A program made the translations under genes and the position numbers. DNA of 64,000 bases, taken from NCBI GenBank assembly GCA_964555065.1, contig CAZKRB010000004.1, forward strand, positions 13,213-77,212, given 5' to 3'. The notes under the pieces are model-generated. The model was given only the letters and a program-made list of their open reading frames with translations. It did not search any database and had not been told where the DNA came from. Below are positions 17,726 through 26,339 of this stretch, one piece after another; position 1 is the first letter of the stretch; each line of letters opens with the position of its first letter. Source of the DNA: Syntrophus sp964555065 (GTDB taxonomy: Bacteria > Desulfobacterota > Syntrophia > Syntrophales > Syntrophaceae).

Positions 17726-20653
17726 ATGAGAACGCACCTGTCATCAATCCGTTTCTGGGTGTGTGTCGCCGTTTCGCTGCTGACGCCGTGGTTGGCTGTC
17801 CATACCGCATGCGCTGAAGAGGACAGCGAATGGAGGGCTTGTCTTTCATCGGCGAAACGCGGCTTTCTGGATGTGCCGGATGATCGTTCGCTGCGGTTCT
17901 TAGGCAAGGTCCGGGAGGATACCGCGTTCTGTCGGGGGGGTGAAAAGGCCGTGAAGTATCGAGGCACACCCTGGGTCGACTGGCAGAATTATTATGCAAC
18001 GGGCGACAGCAGCACTAAACGCGATGGAGGAGAGGCGATCACCGCCATCGGTGAACATCTTAAACCTAATGGCCGGGGAATTGACGGCGCGCTGATCGAC
18101 CTCGAGTATCAGCGCGTCGAACTGATCAAATTCAATCTCTTCGATTCCCTCACCTACGAAGAATACATCCGGGGTAGAGACGGTCGGCCGGGTCCGACCC
18201 AGAGGCGCTGGGATCAGATGCGCCTGCCCCCCGACCACAAATACTATCAGGAGGTCGGTGGCGATGCTTCCCAGTTGTGCAGGGGCTCTCTGATCACCCA
18301 TCGCACCCCGACCGGGATCTGCAACGATTTGATCAATCCGTTGGTGGGTTCCACGGGGATGCCCTTTGCCCGGAATGTTCAATTTGAAGCCACCTTCCCC
18401 GATCGGGAATTGAACGAGCTGACGCGGAACCGGCATGGAGGGCGCATCGGTTTGCTCCAACCGGATCCACAGCTGATCAGCCGGAAATTGTTTACCCGCG
18501 AGCAGACGGAAAATAACGGGTGCAACCAGGGCCTGGGGGATGCGAAGTATTCAGCGGATGTGAACTGCGATTATCTGAAAGCGCCGTTCTTTAATGTGCT
18601 GGCGACCTTCTGGATTCAATTCATGACCCATGACTGGTTTTCCCACACCTACGAAGGCCGCAACAAACCCGAATTGCAACCCGTCGGTTGCACCGCGGAA
18701 GAAGCGCGAGCGTTGGGTTGCCGGGAAGGCGACCGCCGCGAACCTTCCCTCTATGCCGAGGAAACGCCTCCGGAATCCTTTGAATACGCCGGACAGACAT
18801 ATCTGAAGCGCCCACCCAAAACAACGGGCAACCTGGTCACCGCTTGGTGGGATACATCCCAGATCTACGGTTACGATGATCCATCACTCAAACGGGTGCA
18901 GCGCGACCCTGCCGATCCCGCAAAACTGCTCCTGGTAAACGACTACCTGCCCGTGCTGCCTGCCTGTGAGCGTTATTCGGCCGACTGTCCCGTGCAGCCC
19001 CAGTGGCAAGGTCAGGAGGCGGCTGCGTTTCCGGACAACTGGAATATCGGCATGAGCTTCTATCACAACCTGTTCACCCGCGAGCATAATTATTTCGTCA
19101 ATCAATTCCGGGAACTGCAGAAAAAGACGCCCGACGCCGATTCCGGAATCCGCGATCCAGAGGATCCTCTGAAGGGGATCGCCTATAAGGACGTTTCCGA
19201 TGAACGCCTGTATCAGGTCGCCCGGCTGGTGGTGGCTGCGGAAATCGCCAAAATCCATACCATCGAATGGACTCCGCAGCTTTTATATGACGAGCCGCTC
19301 TATCTAGGAATGAATTCCAACTGGTTCGGTCTTTTCAATATAAAAGAAGATCGGGTTTCAAAAATATTGCGGCGAATCCTCCACAAGGATGAAAATGTCT
19401 TCAGCCGCCTTTCATCGAAAATGGCCGGTTGGTTTTCCACTTCGGAGGAGCCTGAAAAAGCCCATTCCTACTACTCAATTCTTGCATCCGGCGCAGGGAT
19501 CTTCGGTCTTGGGAACAGGAAACCCCGGGGATTGCTCTGGTGGCCGCACGATGGCTGGGATCTCACGAAACTCGAGGAGGATGTCAATGGCGGCATCAAC
19601 CACTTCGGCTCGCCCTTCAATTTTCCGGAAGAGTTCATCTCCGTTTATCGTCTCCACGCCCTGACGCCGGATCTTATTGAATTCCGAGAGAAAGAGGACC
19701 CCAACAGGATCAGCCTGAAAATCCCGGTGCTCGATACGGTCCGAGGAAAGGCAACGGCGCAGATGCATGAATACGGCATCGACAACTGGGCGTTAAGCAT
19801 GGGACGCCAGCGCCTGGGGCTGCTTCATCTGCGGAACCATCCCTTGTTCCTGCAGAACCTTCCCATGCCGCACCTGAGTTCGGAAACGAAAAAACTGGAT
19901 ATCGTCGCCCTCGACGTGATTCGCGACCGGGAACGGGGCATTCCCCGATTTAATGAATTCCGCCGTCAAATCGGTCTCAAAACCCTGACAAGCTTCGATG
20001 ATTTTGTTGATCAGCACCTGGACAAGAACCATCCCTGGCGTCAACATCAGGAAGAGACCGTCCGCCGCCTGCGCGAGGTTTACGGCACACACATCTGCGA
20101 TGCCGGAAAGATCATCTCCAAGGTCCAGCGCGATATCAACGGTGCCTTCATCAACGATTGCCTGGGGCATCCCCACGGCTCGGTGGTGGACAACATCGAA
20201 GACGTCGACAATGTTGTCGGCTGGCTGGCGGAATATACGCGCCCTCACGGCTTCGCCATCTCCGAGACCCAGCTCCATATTTTCATTCTCAACGCCTCAC
20301 GCCGGCTGTTCAGCGACCGCTTCTTTACTTCCAGCTTCCGGCCGGAGTTTTATTCCCGACTCGGCTATGACTGGGTGATGAATAACGGGATGCTGTCCGA
20401 ATGCCCCTACCCGTTAACCGAACAGGCCGATGGGAGCCGGGCCTGCCTGGAGCCGGAACGGGTCAACGGACACGCCGTGGCGGTCTCCCCGCTGAAACGT
20501 CTGCTGATGCGCAACCTCCCCGATCTCAAGGGTGAACTGATGCATGTGAAAAACGCCTTTGATCCCTGGGCCCGGGATCGGGGCGAATATTACGACCTGT
20601 CGTGGAAACCGCGGCCGGACGCGAAGTCGGATCCTGCATTTTCAGAGCCTTAA
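17726..20653 (+). CDS. Alpha-dioxygenase-like heme peroxidase, exported
   Basis: 975-residue heme enzyme of the animal-peroxidase superfamily, closest in pattern to plant fatty-acid alpha-dioxygenases (PIOX). An N-terminal Sec signal peptide (hydrophobic to about residue 30) suggests the periplasm. Distal-His block: FWIQFMTHDWFSHT. Proximal-His block: YHNLFTREHNYFVNQ. Further alpha-dioxygenase matches: TAWWDTSQIYG, IHTIEWTPQLL, SVYRLHALTPDLIEF, DRERGIPRFNEFRRQIG and GFAISETQLHIFILNASRR. It is over 300 residues longer than the plant enzymes, mostly in the N-terminal 230 residues and in insertions. By family it would oxygenate fatty acids to hydroperoxides; a simple peroxidase role is the alternative. 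Confidence 0.88.
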   Translation: MRTHLSSIRFWVCVAVSLLTPWLAVHTACAEEDSEWRACLSSAKRGFLDVPDDRSLRFLGKVREDTAFCRGGEKAVKYRGTPWVDWQNYYATGDSSTKRDGGEAITAIGEHLKPNGRGIDGALIDLEYQRVELIKFNLFDSLTYEEYIRGRDGRPGPTQRRWDQMRLPPDHKYYQEVGGDASQLCRGSLITHRTPTGICNDLINPLVGSTGMPFARNVQFEATFPDRELNELTRNRHGGRIGLLQPDPQLISRKLFTREQTENNGCNQGLGDAKYSADVNCDYLKAPFFNVLATFWIQFMTHDWFSHTYEGRNKPELQPVGCTAEEARALGCREGDRREPSLYAEETPPESFEYAGQTYLKRPPKTTGNLVTAWWDTSQIYGYDDPSLKRVQRDPADPAKLLLVNDYLPVLPACERYSADCPVQPQWQGQEAAAFPDNWNIGMSFYHNLFTREHNYFVNQFRELQKKTPDADSGIRDPEDPLKGIAYKDVSDERLYQVARLVVAAEIAKIHTIEWTPQLLYDEPLYLGMNSNWFGLFNIKEDRVSKILRRILHKDENVFSRLSSKMAGWFSTSEEPEKAHSYYSILASGAGIFGLGNRKPRGLLWWPHDGWDLTKLEEDVNGGINHFGSPFNFPEEFISVYRLHALTPDLIEFREKEDPNRISLKIPVLDTVRGKATAQMHEYGIDNWALSMGRQRLGLLHLRNHPLFLQNLPMPHLSSETKKLDIVALDVIRDRERGIPRFNEFRRQIGLKTLTSFDDFVDQHLDKNHPWRQHQEETVRRLREVYGTHICDAGKIISKVQRDINGAFINDCLGHPHGSVVDNIEDVDNVVGWLAEYTRPHGFAISETQLHIFILNASRRLFSDRFFTSSFRPEFYSRLGYDWVMNNGMLSECPYPLTEQADGSRACLEPERVNGHAVAVSPLKRLLMRNLPDLKGELMHVKNAFDPWARDRGEYYDLSWKPRPDAKSDPAFSEP

Positions 20654-20657
20654 GGCG

Positions 20658-21704
20658 ATGAAAATCATGACCGGCAAGAGACGGCTTCGACAGGGGTTCG
20701 TGGCGGCATGGATCGTCGTGACGGTGATGCTTGCCGGTTCTCCCGGGTACGGCGGCGGCAATGGCGAAGAACCCATCGACCGGCTGGCCGCCGAGATGAA
20801 CCGGCGGGTGGAAGCCATCACCCTGGCCGAGGCGAAAGACAATGTCATCCCCCGATTCAATCAGCCGAAGACGGTCGCCTGCGTCGCCGCCGAATTCCGC
20901 GTACACGGGGACATTCCCGCCGAACTGAAACAGGGCCTCTTCGCGCAGCCGGCGGCCTACCCCGCCATGCTGCGCTTTGCAAACGCCAGTGAATGGGACG
21001 ACTCGAAGAAAGACATCCGCGGTCTGTCGATCCGGGTCTCCCATGTTCCCGGCCCGGTCCTCTGGGGCGAACCCGGCCGGCAGGATTTCCTGCTCAACAG
21101 CTATCCGGCCCTCTTTGCCGCCACGCCGGAAGCGTTTCTGTCGTTTATGCGCGCCCGGCAGGAAGGTCATGAACTTCGGTTCTTTCTCAATCCCCTGGAC
21201 CCGCACCTGAAGTCGCTCTGGATTGTCTTCAAGGCGCGCCGGAAAAGCCTAAGCCCGTTGGATATCCGCTACTGGAGCACGGTGCCCTTCCGGCTGGGAG
21301 AGATGGGCGGGCAGGTCGTCAAATACGCCGTTACGCCCTGTTCGCGCTATCGAACCTCCGAGGCGGTCAACGCCGGCGAAAATCAACTCCGCGCCGCGAT
21401 CAAGGACCACCTGCAACGGGAACCGGCCTGTTTTCATTTCGGCGTTCAGTTGCAGAAGGACCCGGAAAGGATGCCCACTGAGGATGCCTCGGTGATCTGG
21501 GATGAAAAGGTCTCACCGTTTCAAACGGTGGCCACCCTTACCATCGGAAACCAGGACTTCGACAATCCGGAAGCCCTGGCCGCCTGTGAGCGCAGCGCCT
21601 TTAATCCCTGGCAGAGCCTGGCAGCCCACGAACCCCTGGGAAGGATGAATGCGGTCCGGCGGCTGGTCTATGAACATGCCGCCAAATTTCGCAATAAGGA
21701 GTGA
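20658..21704 (+). CDS. Catalase-fold heme protein A, exported
   Basis: 348-residue catalase-related protein of the y4iL-like type, far shorter than true catalase. An N-terminal signal peptide ends near residue 30. The core reads EFRVHGDIPAELKQGLF, YPAMLRFANAS, and RYWSTVPFRLG, whose Tyr falls seven residues before the Arg exactly as the heme-ligand Tyr does in catalase. In the distal segment RFNQPKTVAC, the position of the catalytic His appears to be Gln, so peroxide dismutation is unlikely. Start ATG 20658 lies four bases after the dioxygenase stop, which suggests a functional pair. A hydroperoxide-converting role, as in coral allene oxide synthase, is inferred. Confidence 0.78.
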   Translation: MKIMTGKRRLRQGFVAAWIVVTVMLAGSPGYGGGNGEEPIDRLAAEMNRRVEAITLAEAKDNVIPRFNQPKTVACVAAEFRVHGDIPAELKQGLFAQPAAYPAMLRFANASEWDDSKKDIRGLSIRVSHVPGPVLWGEPGRQDFLLNSYPALFAATPEAFLSFMRARQEGHELRFFLNPLDPHLKSLWIVFKARRKSLSPLDIRYWSTVPFRLGEMGGQVVKYAVTPCSRYRTSEAVNAGENQLRAAIKDHLQREPACFHFGVQLQKDPERMPTEDASVIWDEKVSPFQTVATLTIGNQDFDNPEALAACERSAFNPWQSLAAHEPLGRMNAVRRLVYEHAAKFRNKE

Positions 21705-21709
21705 CGGCC

Positions 21710-22165
21710 ATGCATCCGACGGTCAAAACGTGGTTGAACAAGTCCCGCGAGGAACTCGATGACATTTACCGCCGTGCCGAAGCCGGGGAGATTCCCGATG
21801 GGGATACGCAGGGCACGGCCATCCTGGCAGGTTCGGCCTTTTCCAAGCTGGCGGCCGCCCTTGCCCGCGTCTTTGCCTGGCATGGAAAAGTCTTCGACCT
21901 CTTTTGTCCGACCCGACAGTCCGGCGTCCTGATCAACAAGATCACGCCCTTCGGTTGGTCGTTTATTGTCGCCGAGGTGTACCGCGGCAAAAGCTGGCTC
22001 GATGGGAAAGAGACCATTGTCATTGACTACTCCAAGACCTCCTTTTTCGCCAAAGCGATCCGGGACGAGATCCGGGAAGTCGAACCGGGCGTGTATCTCG
22101 GCAAGGTCTGGTGGGGCAGGAAACGTATCCTGGATTTTGCGTTGACCCGGAAGATGCAGCCCTAG
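21710..22165 (+). CDS. Unknown small protein in heme-enzyme block
   Basis: 151-residue soluble-looking protein without signal peptide or membrane helix. It reads like a compact beta-rich domain with lines such as INKITPFGWSFIVAEVYRGKSWLDG and VIDYSKTSFFAKAIRDEIR followed by GVYLGKVWWGRKRILDFAL, reminiscent of small lipid- or ligand-binding domains. I do not recognise a named family. ATG 21710 follows AAGGAG, which overlaps the previous stop, so translation is coupled. Position between two heme-protein genes suggests a helper or product-binding role. Confidence 0.75.
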   Translation: MHPTVKTWLNKSREELDDIYRRAEAGEIPDGDTQGTAILAGSAFSKLAAALARVFAWHGKVFDLFCPTRQSGVLINKITPFGWSFIVAEVYRGKSWLDGKETIVIDYSKTSFFAKAIRDEIREVEPGVYLGKVWWGRKRILDFALTRKMQP

Positions 22166-22176
22166 GGATCAAAGCC

Positions 22177-23481
22177 ATGACGCCACAGTCAACCTTCATG
22201 ATGGTCGCCCCCATCCGCGACGGGCAGCTCGATGACCTGCGCGCCCTGCTGGCCACGATGAACAGAACCGCGGGACATGCCGATCCGGAGAACGGACTGG
22301 TTCCCTTCGGGCGCCTCGATCGTCTGCATGTGGCCAGATTCGTGATCCTCGAACTGAAGACCAGCGATGAAATCCGGCAATACGGTGTAACGCCCCGCCC
22401 GTGGCGTCCGTACCTGGCTTTTCTGGGCGATTTCGACGGCGACAGGGACTCCTTCCTGAAGGAACTGCTGGCGGCGTCCGGCCCGGGGCTGAGCAGGATT
22501 TTTTCCTTCTGCGACGGCTTTGCCGAAGATCGCCGCCCTCTGCTGGAGTGGATGAAAGCGCACTGCATCACGCCCAGGGCCAATTATATCAATTGGATCG
22601 GTCGAACCGTCCGCCAGGTCCGCGAAGAAAGGACCCTCCACCAAAGCCTGTCCGCCTGCCTGCAGAAAATCGTTAAAGCCGGGGGAGGCGAAAATCCCCG
22701 CGCTCTCCGGCAGAAGCTCCTGTCCCATGTGGAAAAGGGAAAGCAGGCCGGCCGGCTCGCCCTGACGCCGCCGGAACCCACCCCTTTGGGCTGGAGAATC
22801 AGAAACCTCCTGCACCTGATCGGGATACCCCTGGTTTTGCTCCTTCTGTTGCCCGCGTTTCTGGTCGCAGCCCCTTTTTTCCTCTGGCGCCTGCGGACGC
22901 TGGAGCGCTCCGACCCCGAAATTTTCATCCGGCCCAGCCGACAGCACATTCAAGAGCTTTCCGTCCGGGAAGACCATGACGTCACCAATTCGTTCAATGT
23001 CCTGGGGGATGTAAAGCCGGGGCTTTTCCGCCTGGCGGCTCTGAAGTTGTTTCTCCTTCTTCTCGACTATTCCGCCCGACATGTTTACCACCGCGGTTAT
23101 CTCACCCGGGTCCGGACCATTCATTTCGCCCGCTGGGTCCTCATGGACGATGACCGGAGGCTTTTCTTCGCCAGCAATTATGACGGCAGCCTGGAGAGCT
23201 ACATGGACGACTTCATCAATAAGGTTGCCTGGGGGCTGAATCTGGTATTCAGCAACGGCGTGGGGTATCCCACAACGAACTGGCTCATCAAGGACGGCGC
23301 AGAACGGGAGCAGCAGTTCAAATACACCCTGCGGCGGCATCAGCTGCCCTCGGAGGTATGGTACAAGGCCTACCCGGGGATGACGGCCTTCGAGCTGTCA
23401 CGAAACAGCCGCATCCGGCAGGGAGTGGAAATCCGTCAGTCCAGCGATGCGGAAATCCGTGAGTGGCTGAGTCTGATCTGA
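22177..23481 (+). CDS. Unknown membrane-anchored protein in heme-enzyme block
   Basis: 434 residues. The N-terminal 120 residues (MMVAPIRDGQLDDLRALL..., LHVARFVILEL, YLAFLGDFDGD) look like a ferredoxin-like alpha/beta domain of the EthD/DyP kind. A single strong hydrophobic helix (LIGIPLVLLLLLPAFLVAA) lies near residue 220. The C-terminal part contains IHFARWVLMDDDRRLFFASN and YDGSLESYMDDFINKVAWG, suggesting a second copy of the same fold. I cannot name the family. The frame is open to 22111, but ATG 22177 lies 12 bases after the previous stop and is the sensible start. It is directly followed by the DyP peroxidase gene. Confidence 0.8.
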   Translation: MTPQSTFMMVAPIRDGQLDDLRALLATMNRTAGHADPENGLVPFGRLDRLHVARFVILELKTSDEIRQYGVTPRPWRPYLAFLGDFDGDRDSFLKELLAASGPGLSRIFSFCDGFAEDRRPLLEWMKAHCITPRANYINWIGRTVRQVREERTLHQSLSACLQKIVKAGGGENPRALRQKLLSHVEKGKQAGRLALTPPEPTPLGWRIRNLLHLIGIPLVLLLLLPAFLVAAPFFLWRLRTLERSDPEIFIRPSRQHIQELSVREDHDVTNSFNVLGDVKPGLFRLAALKLFLLLLDYSARHVYHRGYLTRVRTIHFARWVLMDDDRRLFFASNYDGSLESYMDDFINKVAWGLNLVFSNGVGYPTTNWLIKDGAEREQQFKYTLRRHQLPSEVWYKAYPGMTAFELSRNSRIRQGVEIRQSSDAEIREWLSLI

Positions 23482-23492
23482 GCGGAGGGAGC

Positions 23493-25019
23493 ATGAGAGA
23501 CGCCACAGACTTCGAATTTGACGATCTGCAGGCCCTGCTGCGCTTCGGGTATGGGAAGCTGACCGACACCTGCTTCCTGCTGCTGTGCATCGCCGATGGG
23601 GCAGCCGCCCGGCAGTGGCTGAGCACAGCGCCGGTCAGTAGCGCCGCAGCGCAGAGTGCTCCGCCGGAAACCGCCCTGCAGATTGCTTTTTCCGTGGAGG
23701 GTCTGCGGTCATTGGGACTGAGGGAATCCATCATCGAAGGCTTTTCCGATGAGTTCATTGCCGGCATGTCCGGAGACGAAAGCCGTTCCCGCCGGCTGGG
23801 CGACGTGGGCGGCAATGCGCCGGAGCTCTGGGAATGGGGCGGAGACCCCGTCCGGGCGCCCCATGTCCTGCTGCTGCTCTATGCCCGGAGAGGGGGCATC
23901 GAGGCCTGGAGAAAAACCGTGGAAGACGAGCGGTTTGCCCGTGCTTTTCAACTGCTTCAGACCCTGCCGACGGGGGATATCGGGAGAATCGAGCCTTTCG
24001 GATTCACCGACGGCATCAGTCAGCCGGAAATAGACTGGTCCTATCGACAAAGCACGGATCTGCATGAACGGGACGCCTTTTCCAACCGGGTCACCCCCGG
24101 TGAATTTGTACTCGGCTATCCCAACGAATACGGACTGTACACAACCCGCCCGCTCATCGATCCGCGGAAAGACGGGATCTCCGCCCTGCTGCCCGATGCA
24201 GCGGAAGACCCCGCCTCAAAAGATTTCGGGCGCAACGGGTCCTATCTGGTGATCCGGCAGCTGCACCAGGAGGTTCCGGCCTTCTGGCAATTCATCGACC
24301 AGGCGGTCGGCTCCGACCCGGAAAAGCGCGAGCAGCTTGCCGCAAGCATGGTGGGAAGAAAACGGGACGGTTCGCCTCTGGCGCCCTTGGATGCCTGGGA
24401 TATCCCCGGCATTGAGCGGGATGACGCCGATAACCACTTTACCTACGAACTGGACCCGCGGGGGCACCGGTGTCCGCTGGGCGCCCATATCCGCAGGGCG
24501 AACCCCCGCACGGGGGATCTTCCGCCTCGTGTAACCGGCTTCGTCACCCGCCTGCTGAAGATACTGGGCTTTGGACAAACCCGTCCCGATGAAGACCTGA
24601 TCGCCTCCACGCGTTTCCATCGCCTGCTGCGGCGCGGCCGCCCTTACGGCCCGCTCCTCTCCCCGGAGGATGCGGTCAAGCCCGATGCCCCGGCTGCTGA
24701 ACGAGGCCTGCAGTTTATCACGCTGGTGGCCAATATCTCGCGGCAGTTTGAATTTGTCCAGAACGCCTGGTCCATGAGCAGCACCTTCGGCGGCGTCCAG
24801 CAGGAAAGAGATCCCCTGATCGGCACGCGGGAGCCTTTAGGTCAGGGAGAGGAAACAGATCATTTCCATCGTGCCAGTTCGAAGGGTCTCATGGAGAAAA
24901 CCGGCGGCCTGCCTCAATTCGTCACCGTGCGCGGCGGGGGCTACTTTTTCCTGCCCGGACTACGTGCCTTGCGATACCTTGCCGCATTACCCGTTTCGGA
25001 GGGCGATCACAGGCCATGA
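23493..25019 (+). CDS. DyP-type heme peroxidase
   Basis: 508-residue dye-decolourising peroxidase. The hallmark GxxDG occurs as GFTDGIS with the distal Asp; the proximal heme-ligand His lies in CPLGAHIRRANPR; and the C-terminal VTVRGGGYFFLPGLRAL is the usual end block. No Tat or Sec signal is visible, so it is either cytoplasmic or carried by a partner. A GGAGGGA ribosome site precedes ATG 23493, 12 bases after the previous stop. DyP enzymes oxidise bulky organic substrates with H2O2; here, among lipid-oxidation-like enzymes, organic hydroperoxides are a plausible oxidant. Confidence 0.93.
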   Translation: MRDATDFEFDDLQALLRFGYGKLTDTCFLLLCIADGAAARQWLSTAPVSSAAAQSAPPETALQIAFSVEGLRSLGLRESIIEGFSDEFIAGMSGDESRSRRLGDVGGNAPELWEWGGDPVRAPHVLLLLYARRGGIEAWRKTVEDERFARAFQLLQTLPTGDIGRIEPFGFTDGISQPEIDWSYRQSTDLHERDAFSNRVTPGEFVLGYPNEYGLYTTRPLIDPRKDGISALLPDAAEDPASKDFGRNGSYLVIRQLHQEVPAFWQFIDQAVGSDPEKREQLAASMVGRKRDGSPLAPLDAWDIPGIERDDADNHFTYELDPRGHRCPLGAHIRRANPRTGDLPPRVTGFVTRLLKILGFGQTRPDEDLIASTRFHRLLRRGRPYGPLLSPEDAVKPDAPAAERGLQFITLVANISRQFEFVQNAWSMSSTFGGVQQERDPLIGTREPLGQGEETDHFHRASSKGLMEKTGGLPQFVTVRGGGYFFLPGLRALRYLAALPVSEGDHRP

Positions 25020-26212
25020 ACATCCGAATGCGACTGCTGAAATTCATGCATGAGCTTCTCGTCAAAATGCTCCACCGCGAGCGCCGCCTGGAACCGCTGT
25101 TCCGGCCTCAGTGGAACAGGTGGTTCCGCGAACCGACCGCACAGATCATCCAGTATCTCATTAACCGGCGACGCAGGGATGAGGGTCTGCAGCTGGCTGA
25201 AGAGAAGATCGAGAGCGATGAAGAGGAAAGCCTGGATGAAATCATCGACCTTATGACCGACCAGATGCGGGGGCATTTCAAGCCGGGTGCCTACGAACGG
25301 GGCGGCAATACCAAAACACACGGTATCCTGAGGGGGACCATGACCATCCGCGATGACCTGCCCGAAGCTTTGCGCAAAGGAATCTTCGCCAACCCGCGAA
25401 GTTACCCGGCCTATGTGCGATTCTCCGGCCCCGGCCCGGATGTCCCGGCGGATATCGAGGATGTCGGTTTTGTCAGTATGGCCGTTAAAGTCATGGGCGT
25501 CCCCGGGGAAAAACTCATGGTCGAGGAGAAACTCACCCAGGATTTCATTACGGTCTGCACCCCGACCTTTGTCACGCCCAACAGCCGGGAAAATGCCAAG
25601 CTGCAGTACTGGAGCCTGGTGGATATGCCGATCTACTATTTTCTGAACCCGAAGGACACCCACCTCCTTGACTTCTTCATGCAGAGCCTCTGGAATGAAA
25701 CCCAGTACAACCCGCTGGGGCAGCGTTACTGGAGCTGCACCCCCTATCTGCTCGGTGAAGGTCAGGCCGTGATGTATTCGTTCCTGCCGAAAACAGAAGT
25801 CGAAACCAGGATCCCCGGTGCGCCTTTCGGCAAGGTTCCCTTCAATTATCTGCGGGAAAACATGATCAAGACTCTCGACCGGCAAGGCGTGGACTTCGAT
25901 CTCCTGGTGCAAGTCCAGACGGATCCCTTTTTAATGCCCATCGAAAATGCCTCGGTGCGCTGGCCGGAAAAACTGTCTCACTTTATCCCCGTGGCCGCTG
26001 TTCACATCCCCCGGCAGAAGTTCGATTCCGAGGCCCAGTTTGCCTTTGCCAAAGGGCTTAAAATGAACCCCTGGCACTGCCTGCCGGAACATCGGCCGCT
26101 GGGCAATCAGAATCGCGCGCGGCGGAGAATGTATTACGAGTTATCCAATTTCCGTCAGGAAATGAATGAGACCCCTCATCTTGAACCGACAGGGGATGAG
26201 GTCTTCGAGTAG
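25016..26212 (+). CDS. Catalase-fold heme protein B
   Basis: 398-residue y4iL-like catalase-related protein, a diverged relative of protein A. Core motifs: TMTIRDDLPEALRKGIF, YPAYVRFSGPGPDVPADIEDVGFVSMAVKV, RYWSCTPYLLG with the candidate heme Tyr, and WPEKLSHFIPVAAVHIP. The distal stretch RGGNTKTHG has Asn where His is expected. An extra N-terminal helical region of about 90 residues, rich in Arg and Glu, has no signal peptide. The ATG overlaps the DyP stop codon (ATGA), so it is translationally coupled and closes the five-to-six-gene transcript. Confidence 0.8.
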   Translation: MNIRMRLLKFMHELLVKMLHRERRLEPLFRPQWNRWFREPTAQIIQYLINRRRRDEGLQLAEEKIESDEEESLDEIIDLMTDQMRGHFKPGAYERGGNTKTHGILRGTMTIRDDLPEALRKGIFANPRSYPAYVRFSGPGPDVPADIEDVGFVSMAVKVMGVPGEKLMVEEKLTQDFITVCTPTFVTPNSRENAKLQYWSLVDMPIYYFLNPKDTHLLDFFMQSLWNETQYNPLGQRYWSCTPYLLGEGQAVMYSFLPKTEVETRIPGAPFGKVPFNYLRENMIKTLDRQGVDFDLLVQVQTDPFLMPIENASVRWPEKLSHFIPVAAVHIPRQKFDSEAQFAFAKGLKMNPWHCLPEHRPLGNQNRARRRMYYELSNFRQEMNETPHLEPTGDEVFE

Positions 26213-26251
26213 CGGAAGGTTGTCCCCCGGTCTCTGCCGTCCCTGTTTTTA

Positions 26252-26279
26252 TTGACAGAAGGAATGTATTTATTAAAAT
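26252..26279 (+). promoter_or_regulatory. Promoter of the lipoprotein-FecR module
   Basis: TTGACA (26252-26257) and TAAAAT (26274-26279) with a 16-base spacer, in an AT-rich gap of 127 bases, 60 bases before the ATG of the beta-propeller lipoprotein. It suggests that this second module can be transcribed separately from the heme-enzyme genes. Confidence 0.68.
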
Positions 26280-26339
26280 TCAAAGTGAAATCAAATAATT
26301 AATAGATAAAGCCAAGTGCTTGGAAATCAGGAGGAGAAA

